This document shows positions 23,635-34,407 of a stretch of 64,000 nt of DNA, piece after piece. The notes under the pieces are model-generated. The model was given only the letters and a program-made list of their open reading frames with translations, was not told the DNA's origin and made no database searches. Position 1 is the first letter of the stretch; each line of letters opens with the position of its first letter. The DNA comes from Desulfobulbus elongatus DSM 2908 (GTDB taxonomy: Bacteria > Desulfobacterota > Desulfobulbia > Desulfobulbales > Desulfobulbaceae): contig NZ_JHZB01000018.1 in NCBI RefSeq assembly GCF_000621145.1, forward strand, positions 24,928 to 88,927. The letters are read 5' to 3'. The position numbers were made by a program, and so were the translations under genes.

Positions 23635-25146
23635 ATGTCCATGCCCCTGCTCAGCATCCTGATCTTCTTCCCCATCCTTGGCGGGCTGTCCCTGCTGTGC
23701 GTCCCCCGGCAGCAGACCGCCACCATCCGGCTGATGGCCTTTTTCGTCAGCCTGGTCGAACTGTTGCTGACCCTGCCGCTGGTCCTGCTGTTCGACAAAT
23801 CCACCCACGTGATGCAGTTCGTCGAGCAGCATCCTTGGATTCCCGCCCTGCACATCAACTACAGCCTCGGCATCGACGGCATCAGCATCCTTTTTCTGTT
23901 GCTCACCGCCCTGATCATCGTCCTGTCGGTGCTGGTGTCCTGGGAGTCGATCGGCGACAAGGTGCCGGAATTCTTCATTGCCATGCTGCTCCTCGAAGGG
24001 GCCATGATGGGCGTGTTCTGCGCCACGGATTTTATCCTGTTCTACATCTTCTGGGAGGCCATGCTCATCCCGATGTTCCTGATCATCGGCATCTGGGGCG
24101 GCCCCAACCGGATCTACGCCACCGTCAAGTTCTTTCTCTACACCCTGGTGGGCAGCCTGCTGATGCTGGTCGGGATCATTCTTCTCTATCAGCACGGCGG
24201 CCGCACCTTCGACATCCTCAAGCTGGCCGGGCAGGCCTATCCGCTCAAGCTGCAACTGATTCTCTTCTGGGCCTTTTTCGCCGCCTTCGCGGTCAAGGTG
24301 CCGATGTGGCCGGTGCACACCTGGCTGCCCGGCGCCCACACCGAGGCCCCGGCCGCCGGTTCGGTCATCCTGGCCGGCGTGCTGATCAAGATGGGCGCCT
24401 ACGGGTTCCTGCGCTTCTCCCTGCCCATCCTGCCGGACGCCACCCAGCAGATGATGCTGCCCATGCTGGCCCTGTCGGTGATCGCCATCGTCTACGGCGC
24501 CGTTATCTGTCTGGCCCAGACCGATTTGAAACGGTTGATCGCCTACAGCTCGGTCAGCCACATGGGTTTCGTCACCCTGGGCCTGTTCGCCCTGAACCAG
24601 CGCGGCCTGGAAGGGTCCATCCTGCAGATGATCAATCACGGCCTGGTCACCGGCGCCCTGTTCCTCGCCGTGGGCATGATCTACGAGCGCACCCACACCC
24701 GTGAAATCGCGGCCTACGGCGGCCTGGCCTCGACCATGCCGGTCTTTGCCGGCTTCTTCCTGCTCTTCACCTTGGCGGCGGTGGGCCTGCCCGGCACCAA
24801 CGGCTTCATCGGCGAATTTCTCATTCTGCTCGGCGGCTTCGAGAGCCAGCCCTGGGCCGCGGTGATCGCCGCCTCCGGCCTGATCCTCGGGGCCTGGTAC
24901 ATGCTCTGGCTGTACCAGCGCATCTTTTTCAACGAGGTACGGGACGGCATGCGGGGGCTGATCCAGCTCAACCTGCGGGAGATCCTCACCCTGGCGCCCA
25001 TGGCGGTGCTGATCCTGTGGATCGGCCTCTATCCCAACGCCCTGCTCAGCTTCCTGCATGTCTCGGTGGGGCATCTGCTCGATCAGGTCCATGGCGTGGG
25101 TCTGGCCGGACCGGTGTTGCCGCCCCTCACTTCATATCTCCCGTAA
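23635..25146 (+). CDS. nuoM: NADH-quinone oxidoreductase subunit M (proton-pumping)
   Basis: This 503-residue antiporter-like subunit shows YIFWEAMLIPMFLIIGIWGG, the PVHTWLPGAHTEAPAAGSV loop and YSSVSHMGFV, all standard for NuoM. About 14 helices are expected. It begins 27 nt after nuoL. Confidence 0.97.
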   Translation: MSMPLLSILIFFPILGGLSLLCVPRQQTATIRLMAFFVSLVELLLTLPLVLLFDKSTHVMQFVEQHPWIPALHINYSLGIDGISILFLLLTALIIVLSVLVSWESIGDKVPEFFIAMLLLEGAMMGVFCATDFILFYIFWEAMLIPMFLIIGIWGGPNRIYATVKFFLYTLVGSLLMLVGIILLYQHGGRTFDILKLAGQAYPLKLQLILFWAFFAAFAVKVPMWPVHTWLPGAHTEAPAAGSVILAGVLIKMGAYGFLRFSLPILPDATQQMMLPMLALSVIAIVYGAVICLAQTDLKRLIAYSSVSHMGFVTLGLFALNQRGLEGSILQMINHGLVTGALFLAVGMIYERTHTREIAAYGGLASTMPVFAGFFLLFTLAAVGLPGTNGFIGEFLILLGGFESQPWAAVIAASGLILGAWYMLWLYQRIFFNEVRDGMRGLIQLNLREILTLAPMAVLILWIGLYPNALLSFLHVSVGHLLDQVHGVGLAGPVLPPLTSYLP

Positions 25147-25185
25147 CCGGCGACGATCTCACGTGCATCTGAACGAGGACCAACC

Positions 25186-26631
25186 ATGATACACACTGCG
25201 GCTGTCAGCTGGACCGCCCTGGAACCCATCCTGCCCGAACTGCTGCTCATCGGCATCGGCGTGCTGCTGATCGGCTGCGACCTGTTTCTGCCCCGCCAGC
25301 GGCAGCTGCTGCCCTGGCTGACCGTGCTCGGCTGCCTGACCGCCCTGGCCATGATCCTGGCGGCACAGCCCGTCACGGCCTTCGGCGGCATGTTCCTGGC
25401 CGACGGTTATGCCAAGGTCTTCAAGGTCATCTGCCTGGGCGCGGTCATTTTGACCACCTTGATGGCCGGACAGTTCCGGCGGCTCATCGGTCCGCGCCAG
25501 GGCGAATACGACAGCCTGCTCCTCTTTTCCCTGGTGGGCATGTTGCTCATGGCCTCGGCCGGCGACCTGATGGTGCTCTACCTGGGCCTGGAACTGATGG
25601 CCCTGCCGGTCTACGCCCTGGTGGGCCTGCACAAGCGGGAGCAGCGGACCAGCGAGGCGGCGATCAAGTACTTCCTCATGGGTGCCTTTGCCTCAGCCCT
25701 GCTGTTGTTCGGCATGTCGCTCCTCTACGGACTCACCGGCACCACCGACATCGGTCGGATCGCCGAGTTGATCGCCTCTCGGAACCTGGCCGCCAACCCG
25801 GCCCTGCTGGCCGCGCTCGGCCTGCTTCTGGCCGGCCTGTGCTTCAAGGTGGCGGTGGCGCCCTTTCATCTCTGGACCCCGGATGTGTACGAAGGGGCGC
25901 CGACCCTGGTGACCGCCTTCATGTCGGTTGGTCCCAAGGCGGCCGGCTTCGCCATCTTCGGCCGGATGCTGCTGGAGGGCCTGCCGCAGTTGCAGGGCCA
26001 CTGGGGTCCGATCCTGGCGGTGCTGGCCCTGCTGACCATGGCCGTGGGCAACATCACCGCCCTCTGCCAGCACAGCCTCAAGCGGATGCTGGCCTATTCC
26101 TCCATCGCCCATGCCGGCTACGCCGTGCTCGGCCTTCTGCCCGGCACCGCCGAAGGCATGGCCGCCACCATGACCTATCTGGTGGTCTATCTGTTCATGA
26201 ACCTCGGCGCCTTCGCCGTGCTCATGCTGCTGGCCGCGCCGGGGCAGTCCCGCGAGTCGATCGACGACTGCAAGGGGCTCGCGACCCGCCACCCGGTGGT
26301 TGCCGCCCTGATGCTGGTCTTTCTCTTCTCCCTCACCGGTATTCCCCCCACCGGCGGCTTCATAGGCAAGTTCTACCTGCTCAAGGCCGCCTTCACCGCC
26401 GGCTACACCCTCACCGTGGTCGGCGCGGTCCTGTTCAGCGCCATCTCGGCTTATTTCTACCTGCGGGTGGTCCGCCTGATGTACATGAGCGAGGCCGAGG
26501 CCCCCGTCAGTCTGACCTTCTCGCCGGGCATGACCGCCGCCTTAGGCCTGTGCCTGGCGGGCGCCCTCGGCCTGGGGCTGTTCCCCGGTTCCCTGCTCGG
26601 CTGGATCGTCGCCGCCCTGACCGGGAGCTGA
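25186..26631 (+). CDS. nuoN: NADH-quinone oxidoreductase subunit N (proton-pumping)
   Basis: This 481-residue antiporter-like subunit has LGLELMALPVYALVG, FHLWTPDVYEGAPTLVTAFM and GIPPTGGFIGKFYLLKAA. It ends the 11-gene nuoABCDHIJKLMN run. No nuoE, nuoF or nuoG lies in or around the run. Confidence 0.97.
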   Translation: MIHTAAVSWTALEPILPELLLIGIGVLLIGCDLFLPRQRQLLPWLTVLGCLTALAMILAAQPVTAFGGMFLADGYAKVFKVICLGAVILTTLMAGQFRRLIGPRQGEYDSLLLFSLVGMLLMASAGDLMVLYLGLELMALPVYALVGLHKREQRTSEAAIKYFLMGAFASALLLFGMSLLYGLTGTTDIGRIAELIASRNLAANPALLAALGLLLAGLCFKVAVAPFHLWTPDVYEGAPTLVTAFMSVGPKAAGFAIFGRMLLEGLPQLQGHWGPILAVLALLTMAVGNITALCQHSLKRMLAYSSIAHAGYAVLGLLPGTAEGMAATMTYLVVYLFMNLGAFAVLMLLAAPGQSRESIDDCKGLATRHPVVAALMLVFLFSLTGIPPTGGFIGKFYLLKAAFTAGYTLTVVGAVLFSAISAYFYLRVVRLMYMSEAEAPVSLTFSPGMTAALGLCLAGALGLGLFPGSLLGWIVAALTGS

Positions 26632-26834
26632 CTCTTTCCGGGACCGCCTCTCGTCTTCCCTGGCGGCACCAGCCACGCCGTGCCCCTCTGTAGGGCGCCG
26701 GTGCGGATCTGCTCCCGGCAGATTACCCGCGCCCCGGTCACGGCGGGCGGAAAAATTGCTACCCTCCTGTCCCTGGACTGCGGTATGATTGATTTTTACA
26801 GAAATACCGCAAAGCTCTCGATGGGGAGGAGGCA

Positions 26835-29048
<2,214 letters not shown>

Positions 29049-29067
29049 GAATTCCCTTCTTACGGCT

Positions 29068-29095
29068 GTTCCGGCCAAGATTACCGGGCCGGAAC
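29068..29095. terminator. hairpin between ppk1 and the converging binding-protein gene
   Basis: GTTCCGGCC (29068-29076) and GGCCGGAAC (29087-29095) form a 9-bp stem around a 10-nt loop. It overlaps the stop codon of the minus-strand gene and can end both transcripts. Confidence 0.55.
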
Positions 29096-29962
29096 CGAAG
29101 GGGGCAGGGCGGTGAGAAAAACCTCGCGGTAGACGGCACGGTACCGCTCCAGAGTGGCGCCATCAAGCCAGCGTTCGTAGGCGGCCCGGTAGCGCGCCGT
29201 CGGCCGTTGTTGGACCAGGATGGCGTTGATCCTGTCGATGACCGCCTCGCCCCAGGCGTTTTTCGAGCAGCCCACGGTGCAGAGCCAGCCCGCGTAACTG
29301 TGCCGGTTCTCCTCGAGGGGCAGGGTCATGAGCTGATCCCGCAGGCCCATTCTTTCCGCATGATACATGGCCTCGTCCGGCAGGCCGATCAGGCCGTCGA
29401 CCCGGTTGCGCATGAGCATCCTGAAATAGTTGCCGGCAAGTTCCTGACCGCCGTAATACAGCAATTGCTCCCCGCCCCGGTGCCGTTTGAGCACGGCATC
29501 GATTTCCGCGCCATAGGAGCGGTCCTTGCTCAGGCCGATGACGACCTGCCGGGTGAGGAGATCATCGAGCCTGACGCTCGCCGTTGCCCCGAAATCGGCG
29601 TGCCTGTCCTTCCTGATGATGAGCACCGCGGGCATGGTCAACAGGCTGGGAATGGAAAAATACATGAAGGCTTCCCGTTCCGGCGTCCGGTACAACCCCA
29701 CGCTGCACACCTTTTCCCCATCCCTGAATTTCTGAAAATGGCGGACCACGTTGGTGACCATGGTGTAGTGGTCGTACTCGGGCAGGTTCTCCCGGAGGAT
29801 GGCGGTGACCACGTCGCCGTACCCCTGCCCCTTTGCCGACCCTTCCTGGATGAGGTAGGGCGGCATGCTCACCTCCATCCAGGTGATGGCATCCCTGGCG
29901 AACAGGGGGTGGGGGCACAGCACGAGCGCCAGCAGCCACAGCGCCGGGAGGGCGAGCCGCAC
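29081..29962 (-). CDS. periplasmic substrate-binding protein, family 3-like, orphan
   Basis: This 293-residue exported protein starts at GTG 29962, which opens directly into a signal peptide (RLALPALWLLALVLCPHPLFA). The mature part shows the two-lobe solute-binding pattern: ITWMEVSMPPYLIQEG at the start, then LLTRQVVIGLSKDRSYG, and a C-terminal RAAYERWLDG helix. No ABC permease or ATPase is next to it, so it may be a sensor or a transporter remnant. The ribosome site is poor, so the start is uncertain; longer frames run into the neighbouring gene. Confidence 0.6.
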   Translation of the reverse strand: MRLALPALWLLALVLCPHPLFARDAITWMEVSMPPYLIQEGSAKGQGYGDVVTAILRENLPEYDHYTMVTNVVRHFQKFRDGEKVCSVGLYRTPEREAFMYFSIPSLLTMPAVLIIRKDRHADFGATASVRLDDLLTRQVVIGLSKDRSYGAEIDAVLKRHRGGEQLLYYGGQELAGNYFRMLMRNRVDGLIGLPDEAMYHAERMGLRDQLMTLPLEENRHSYAGWLCTVGCSKNAWGEAVIDRINAILVQQRPTARYRAAYERWLDGATLERYRAVYREVFLTALPPSVPAR

Positions 29963-30017
29963 CCGCGATGGCGGCGGGGTCTGTCCCGCGCGGGTGAATG
30001 GCGCACCGCGCCGCCGG

Positions 30018-30512
30018 TTATCTGCGACCCCGATGGTCGTCCCGGTGGTCACGGCGATGGTCGCTCTTGGGGCGTTCATCACGGATGTAGACCTTTTTCG
30101 GCGGTCTGTGCTCATACTTGCGGTATTCGTAGTAGGTCGGTCTGCGGGGCGGAGGAGGAGGCACCACGACGCGATGGTGTTCCCGGTAGCGGGGGGCATA
30201 CACATCGCGGTACCAGGCGTCGTCGACAAAGTAGACCGGCCGGCCGCAGGCGTTGTACGCATTGCAGTGTTTGTACCAGTGCTTGACGTGGGCGGGCGGC
30301 ACCCGCAGATAGATCGGCGGGTACCAGGTCGTGACGCGCCGGACGATTATCGGTTCGGCGTAGACCAGCCGCGGTTGCGGAAAGTTGCCGATGTCGATCC
30401 GGCCGTAAAATCCGGGTTCGCCGACGCTGATCGAGACGCCGGCGGCGGCTTCGCCCAGCAGCATGGTCAACAGGATCGTGATGACGCCGGTTGCGGTGGC
30501 AAGGTATTTCAT
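30018..30512 (-). CDS. exported Pro/Tyr/Arg-rich conserved protein
   Basis: This 164-residue protein has a signal peptide (ATATGVITILLTMLLGEAAA). The mature part begins VSISVGEPGFYGRIDIG, with a core HVKHWYKHCNAYNACGRPVYFV containing two Cys that could form a disulfide. The tail is rich in Pro, Tyr, Arg, Asp and His (PPPPPRRP, DHRRDHRDDHRGRR). This layout occurs in periplasmic proteins of unknown function in many proteobacteria. The His/Asp tail could bind metal. GAGGAA precedes the ATG. Confidence 0.7.
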   Translation of the reverse strand: MKYLATATGVITILLTMLLGEAAAGVSISVGEPGFYGRIDIGNFPQPRLVYAEPIIVRRVTTWYPPIYLRVPPAHVKHWYKHCNAYNACGRPVYFVDDAWYRDVYAPRYREHHRVVVPPPPPRRPTYYEYRKYEHRPPKKVYIRDERPKSDHRRDHRDDHRGRR

Positions 30513-30916
30513 CGTTTCCTCATGAAGTGCAAAGATTGGTTGGGAGCGGCACACGATCGAACGGCAGGATGGTCCCGGACCATGGAGGGCGGGTCCATCG
30601 GCGGTTCGAGTGCCTTGACGATACTGCAAAATTCCAGCCAGTCCTTTTCGGATTCGCGTGTCGAGGCGCCATGACCGCCGCCTCGCGTACGCGGATGATG
30701 TTCATGCCGCGTACTATAGAGCATCTCCCCCCGTCCGCATAGAAAAAAGGGGGGTGGCCGTCGGCCGTCGGGGAGCACACCCCTGCCGGAAGAATCCGGC
30801 CTGATGGCCGTGCCGCGCCTTCCTGCTTGGCCGCGCGGCCGCTCTGTGGTATAGAGCTGTTTCCGGAAGAACAGCACGAAACCATGCGGGATGCACGCGC
30901 GCAAAGGAGCGGACAA
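30513..30916. other. 404-bp intergenic region
   Basis: This divergent gap between the exported Pro/Tyr/Arg-rich protein gene and the next plus-strand gene has no gene I can defend. A G/C-rich complementary pair (CCCCCC near 30730 and GGGGGG near 30750) could form a hairpin. One minus-strand frame around 30530-30670 reads like protein but has no start codon; it may be a relic. Confidence 0.35.
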
Positions 30917-31249
30917 GTGGCGATTACACGTATTATTGTGGCCGACTGCATCATGGCCGGCAATTTGTTTCAGGAAGAGGGGTTCGACGTTGAACGGAGC
31001 GCCGACAATCTCGCCGACACGCGGGGGCAGATCATCGTCGATTATCTCGAGGCGCAGTATCCGGGGGTCGAGGTCTGCGCCGACATCGCCATCCAGCGGG
31101 AAGCCGGCCCCGGCCGCCCGGTGGAGGTGATCGTCTATGTCGGCGACGAGGAGATCGACCAGGTTGCCGGTGTCGCCATTCGGGAACAGCTGACCCTGCG
31201 GCTCGCGGAGGGCACTGCGGATCTGGCCTGGGCCGTTCGGGCCGCCTGA
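30917..31249 (+). CDS. conserved small protein of unknown function
   Basis: This 110-residue acidic soluble protein starts at GTG 30917, where AGGAG lies about 8 nt upstream; the open frame extends further up but without a ribosome site. It reads TRIIVADCIMAGNLFQEE near the start and alternates strands and helices (IIVDYLEAQYPGVEVCADI). No motif identifies a function. Confidence 0.55.
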   Translation: MAITRIIVADCIMAGNLFQEEGFDVERSADNLADTRGQIIVDYLEAQYPGVEVCADIAIQREAGPGRPVEVIVYVGDEEIDQVAGVAIREQLTLRLAEGTADLAWAVRAA

Positions 31250-31345
31250 GTCGTTTCCGGCTGCGGCCCGGGCGCGTAGACTCACGGTTTCCCGCCTGTC
31301 CATGGGCTCGAACGCATCCCTCCGGCGTTCCGCCAGTGTCGCCGT

Positions 31346-32452
31346 TCAGAAACCGAAACCGATCTTGGTGGTGATGCCGTAGCCGTCCGTATCGCCGTTG
31401 TCGGCCATGTCGTCTTCCCTGTCCAGGTAATATTCGAGGCTGAACACGGTGGAATCGGAGAGGGCCACGGAGGCCCTGGTCCGGTAGCGCTCCTCGGGCA
31501 GATAGGCGTGCAGGGCCTCCGAGGACCGCTGGTACCCCACGGCCAGGGTCGTTTCCCGGCGCAGGAGTTCCGTGGAATAGGCGAGTTCGCTGCTCCAGGC
31601 CACGGGATCGCTCTCTTCGCCCGCCAGGGCAAGCTCGGTCGAGGTGCGGTTGTCCAGGGCATGGATGTAGCCGCCGGTCAGGGTCAGCGCCTTGTAGCTC
31701 GCCCCCAGGTTCAGGTTCACGCCGGGCAGTCTGTTGGTGGCCGAGCCGTCGCTCCCCGGTTCGTTCAGGGAGGGCTCCATACCCGTGGCGTCGCCGAGAT
31801 CCTGAATCCACGTCACCCCGGCATTGACCGAGGTCTTTTTGTCCATGGCGTAGCGATAGGCCAGGGGAACCCGGCTGGAATTGCCGCCGCCGGCGCTGAG
31901 GTCGCCGCCGGTCGGACCGTGCGACCCGTTGCGTGAGGCCAGGATTGGGTCTGCCCCGAAGCCGGCGTCCATGCCGATGGAGATCGGGGGCTCAAGTCCG
32001 GGAAGAGATCTGAACGGATCGCCGAAAAACGGGGTGGATGGCCCGCCTTTGGCACCGACGGACCGCCCGGCGGTGTCGTTGCCGGAAGGTGAGAAGGCCG
32101 CCGGCAGACGCTTGCCGACGGGCAGGGACCGCTCAAGCCGGCCAAAGGCCCAGTGCGTGTCCGGGGTGGCGAGAACGCGGTCGATGATGTCCGGATTAAA
32201 CGCGCCCAGGCCGAGATCGGTGAAGGAGTTGAATACGTATTCGTTGGCGGCGATCATCCCGGCCAGGTAGACGAACGGACTCGTCCGGCCCTTTTTTGCG
32301 CGGGTGAGCGGGCGCTTCGGGACGGCGAGCCTGGCCCCGGTCGCCGGGCTGGCCAACTGCGGGTGATGCTCTCCGTTTGCCCCGTTTTCGGCCGTGGCCG
32401 GAGCGGCAACGAGGAGCAGAGCCAGAACGGCGGCAAGGAGGTGTCGAGGCAT
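31346..32452 (-). CDS. outer-membrane beta-barrel protein, possibly LbtU-like porin
   Basis: This 368-residue exported protein has a signal peptide (LLAAVLALLLVAAPATA). It then has about 170 residues rich in Gly, Pro and Ser, and a C-terminal barrel of alternating strands (VNAGVTWIQDLGD, LNLGASYKALTLTGGYIHAL, ALSDSTVFSLEYYLD). It ends in Phe (GITTKIGFGF), the outer-membrane insertion signal. The strand pattern recalls the LbtU family of siderophore porins, but the match is only by eye. The ATG at 32452 has a weak ribosome site. Confidence 0.6.
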   Translation of the reverse strand: MPRHLLAAVLALLLVAAPATAENGANGEHHPQLASPATGARLAVPKRPLTRAKKGRTSPFVYLAGMIAANEYVFNSFTDLGLGAFNPDIIDRVLATPDTHWAFGRLERSLPVGKRLPAAFSPSGNDTAGRSVGAKGGPSTPFFGDPFRSLPGLEPPISIGMDAGFGADPILASRNGSHGPTGGDLSAGGGNSSRVPLAYRYAMDKKTSVNAGVTWIQDLGDATGMEPSLNEPGSDGSATNRLPGVNLNLGASYKALTLTGGYIHALDNRTSTELALAGEESDPVAWSSELAYSTELLRRETTLAVGYQRSSEALHAYLPEERYRTRASVALSDSTVFSLEYYLDREDDMADNGDTDGYGITTKIGFGF

Positions 32453-32939
32453 CCCGTTTTTTGTCGAATGGCTGTGGCGCCTTGGGGATTGGCGGCGCCG
32501 GGTGCGCAGGGTGATCCTGTCCACCACAGTAAAAACATTCCGGCAGGAATGCAAGCGGTCTCGACGCGGCGACCGTGGCAGGCGCCCCGCAAGCAACCGG
32601 GGCGGTGGGGACGTCCGGGGACGACGACGGGAGCCGCGGCCCATCTTTTCCTGCGCGGAAGAACGACATTTTGACAAAGACGGCAACTTGGGGTAAGGAG
32701 CGGTGATCGATACCGCAGGAAAACATGACCCGATTGTGGCTTCAGTCCCCGACCCCCGTTCGTTCGTGCCCGCCATGCGCTCCGGTTCCCAGCATCCCGT
32801 GCCCGTTCGGCCATGTCGCCTGTGCCGGGCGCGCGCCGGCAGGTGGCGGCAACGCCGCACCGGCGTGGCGGGCTTGGCGCTCGTGCTCCTGATTGCCACC
32901 TGTCGGGCGGAACAGTCAACCCCCATCCATCCGTCTGCG
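32453..32939. other. 487-bp divergent region with a possible promoter
   Basis: The gap holds a TTGACA at 32671-32676. The frame of the downstream hydrolase is open from a GTG at 32703 and contains a hydrophobic stretch (LALVLLIATC) that could be an N-terminal signal, so the hydrolase may start earlier than annotated. Nothing else is recognised. Confidence 0.35.
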
Positions 32940-33794
32940 ATGCTTACCCACATGGACCGACCAGAAATCACCCAACTGCTCTTTCACCCTCTCAAGGTGG
33001 CCAGGAACACGCCGCCCGCAGGCGCCATCGACATCGACGTTCCGGTCGCCGCCGACGTGACCATCGCCTGCCGGCTGTACAGCCATGCCCCGACCTCGCC
33101 CACCCTGATTTTTTTCCACGGCAACGGCGAGATCATTCCCGATTACGACGAGGTCGGCCCGATGTACGTCCGGGAAAACCTCAATTTCCTGGTGACCGAA
33201 TACCGCGGCTACGGCTGGAGCACTGGCACGCCCCTGACCAGCACCCTGTTGCCGGACGGCAACACCGTGTTCCTCGCCCTGAAGGATTGGCTGGCCGGCC
33301 ACGGCTACACCGGCGCCCTGTTCGTCATGGGGCGGTCCCTGGGCAGCGCCTGTGCCATCGATGTGGCCTCCACCCACGAGGAGGCCATCGGCGGCCTGAT
33401 CATCGAGTCCGGATTCGCCAGGACTTTGCCGCTGGCCAAGGTGCTCGGCATCGACCTCGCCGGCATGGGCATCGGCGAGGAGCAGACCTTTAACAACGGC
33501 GGCAAGATCGCCCGGATCGCCAAGCCGACCTTCATCCTCCACGGCCAGTACGACCAACTGATCCCGCTGTGGCAGGCCGAAACCCTCCAGGCCGAGAGCG
33601 GGGCCAAAAATAAGGAACTGCAGATCGTGCCCCGAGCCGATCACAATTCGCTCATTGCCGAGGCCGGACCGCTCTATTTTCAGGCCATCAGGAAATTCGT
33701 CGAGAAGGCGGCGGGCATCGCCCCGGACTGGCGGCAGCGGCGGCGGCAGTTCAAGGAACAGCAGGCCCGACAGAGCGCGGGGGAAACCCCATGA
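32940..33794 (+). CDS. alpha/beta hydrolase
   Basis: This 284-residue hydrolase has the motif LIFFHGNGE as oxyanion hole, GRSLGSAC as nucleophile elbow, FILHGQYDQLIP carrying the acid and VPRADHNSL carrying the His. Together these give a complete catalytic triad. The start is uncertain: 32940 begins the conserved part, 32952 is a second ATG, and a GTG at 32703 would add a basic, possibly signal-like N-terminus. It ends in an ATGA overlap with the dCMP deaminase gene, so the two are translated together. Substrate unknown. Confidence 0.75.
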   Translation: MLTHMDRPEITQLLFHPLKVARNTPPAGAIDIDVPVAADVTIACRLYSHAPTSPTLIFFHGNGEIIPDYDEVGPMYVRENLNFLVTEYRGYGWSTGTPLTSTLLPDGNTVFLALKDWLAGHGYTGALFVMGRSLGSACAIDVASTHEEAIGGLIIESGFARTLPLAKVLGIDLAGMGIGEEQTFNNGGKIARIAKPTFILHGQYDQLIPLWQAETLQAESGAKNKELQIVPRADHNSLIAEAGPLYFQAIRKFVEKAAGIAPDWRQRRRQFKEQQARQSAGETP

Positions 33795-34285
33795 CCACCA
33801 AGCGCACCGATTACCTCTCCTGGGACGAATACTTCATGGCCGTGGCCATCCTCTCCGGCCACCGCTCCAAAGACCCCAACACCCAGGTGGGCGCCTGCGT
33901 GGCCAACAGCCAGAACAAGATCGTCGGCGTCGGCTACAACGGCTTTCCCTGGCGCTGTTCGGACGACGAGCTGCCCTGGGCGCGGGAGGGCGACTATCTC
34001 GACACCAAGTATCCCTATGTCTGCCATGCCGAACTGAACGCGGTCCTGAACTCGATCACCTACGATTTGCGCGACTGCCGCCTCTACGTGGCCCTGTTTC
34101 CCTGCAACGAATGCACCAAGGTCATCATCCAGGCCGGCATCAACGAGATCATTTACCTTTCCGACAAGTACAAGGACACCGACGCGGTCAGGGCGGCGAA
34201 GATCATGCTGGAGAAATCGAGCACCGCCTACCGCCAGTTCTTTCCCTCCCGCGATTCCGTGCTCCTCAACTTCCGGGTCGATTGA
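33791..34285 (+). CDS. dCMP deaminase family protein
   Basis: This 164-residue zinc deaminase has the ligands and catalytic residue of the family: H79 with E81 (HAE) and C105, C108 (PCNEC). It matches deoxycytidylate deaminases that turn dCMP into dUMP for dTTP synthesis. ComEB-type proteins have the same length and pattern. It overlaps the hydrolase stop by 4 nt. Confidence 0.88.
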   Translation: MTTKRTDYLSWDEYFMAVAILSGHRSKDPNTQVGACVANSQNKIVGVGYNGFPWRCSDDELPWAREGDYLDTKYPYVCHAELNAVLNSITYDLRDCRLYVALFPCNECTKVIIQAGINEIIYLSDKYKDTDAVRAAKIMLEKSSTAYRQFFPSRDSVLLNFRVD

Positions 34286-34407
34286 GGGATTTAAACCGCA
34301 GACCCATTACCCATCAGCCGCCTCGCAGCCGGGCCGGCCGGAACGGCCCTGCCTTCCGGACAGGCTCGCGACCGCGGCGGCGCCACCACGAACCAAAAAG
34401 GAGTTGA

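Noticed and set aside
30520..30700. A small minus-strand gene between the exported Pro/Tyr/Arg-rich protein gene and the next gene
   Set aside because: The protein-like frame has no start codon or ribosome site, and the frame that does start reads as a shadow.
32703..32939. N-terminal extension of the hydrolase with a lipoprotein-like signal
   Set aside because: A GTG with AAGGAG only 2 nt before it is a poor start and the Cys has Thr before it, unlike a lipobox. Kept as an alternative only.
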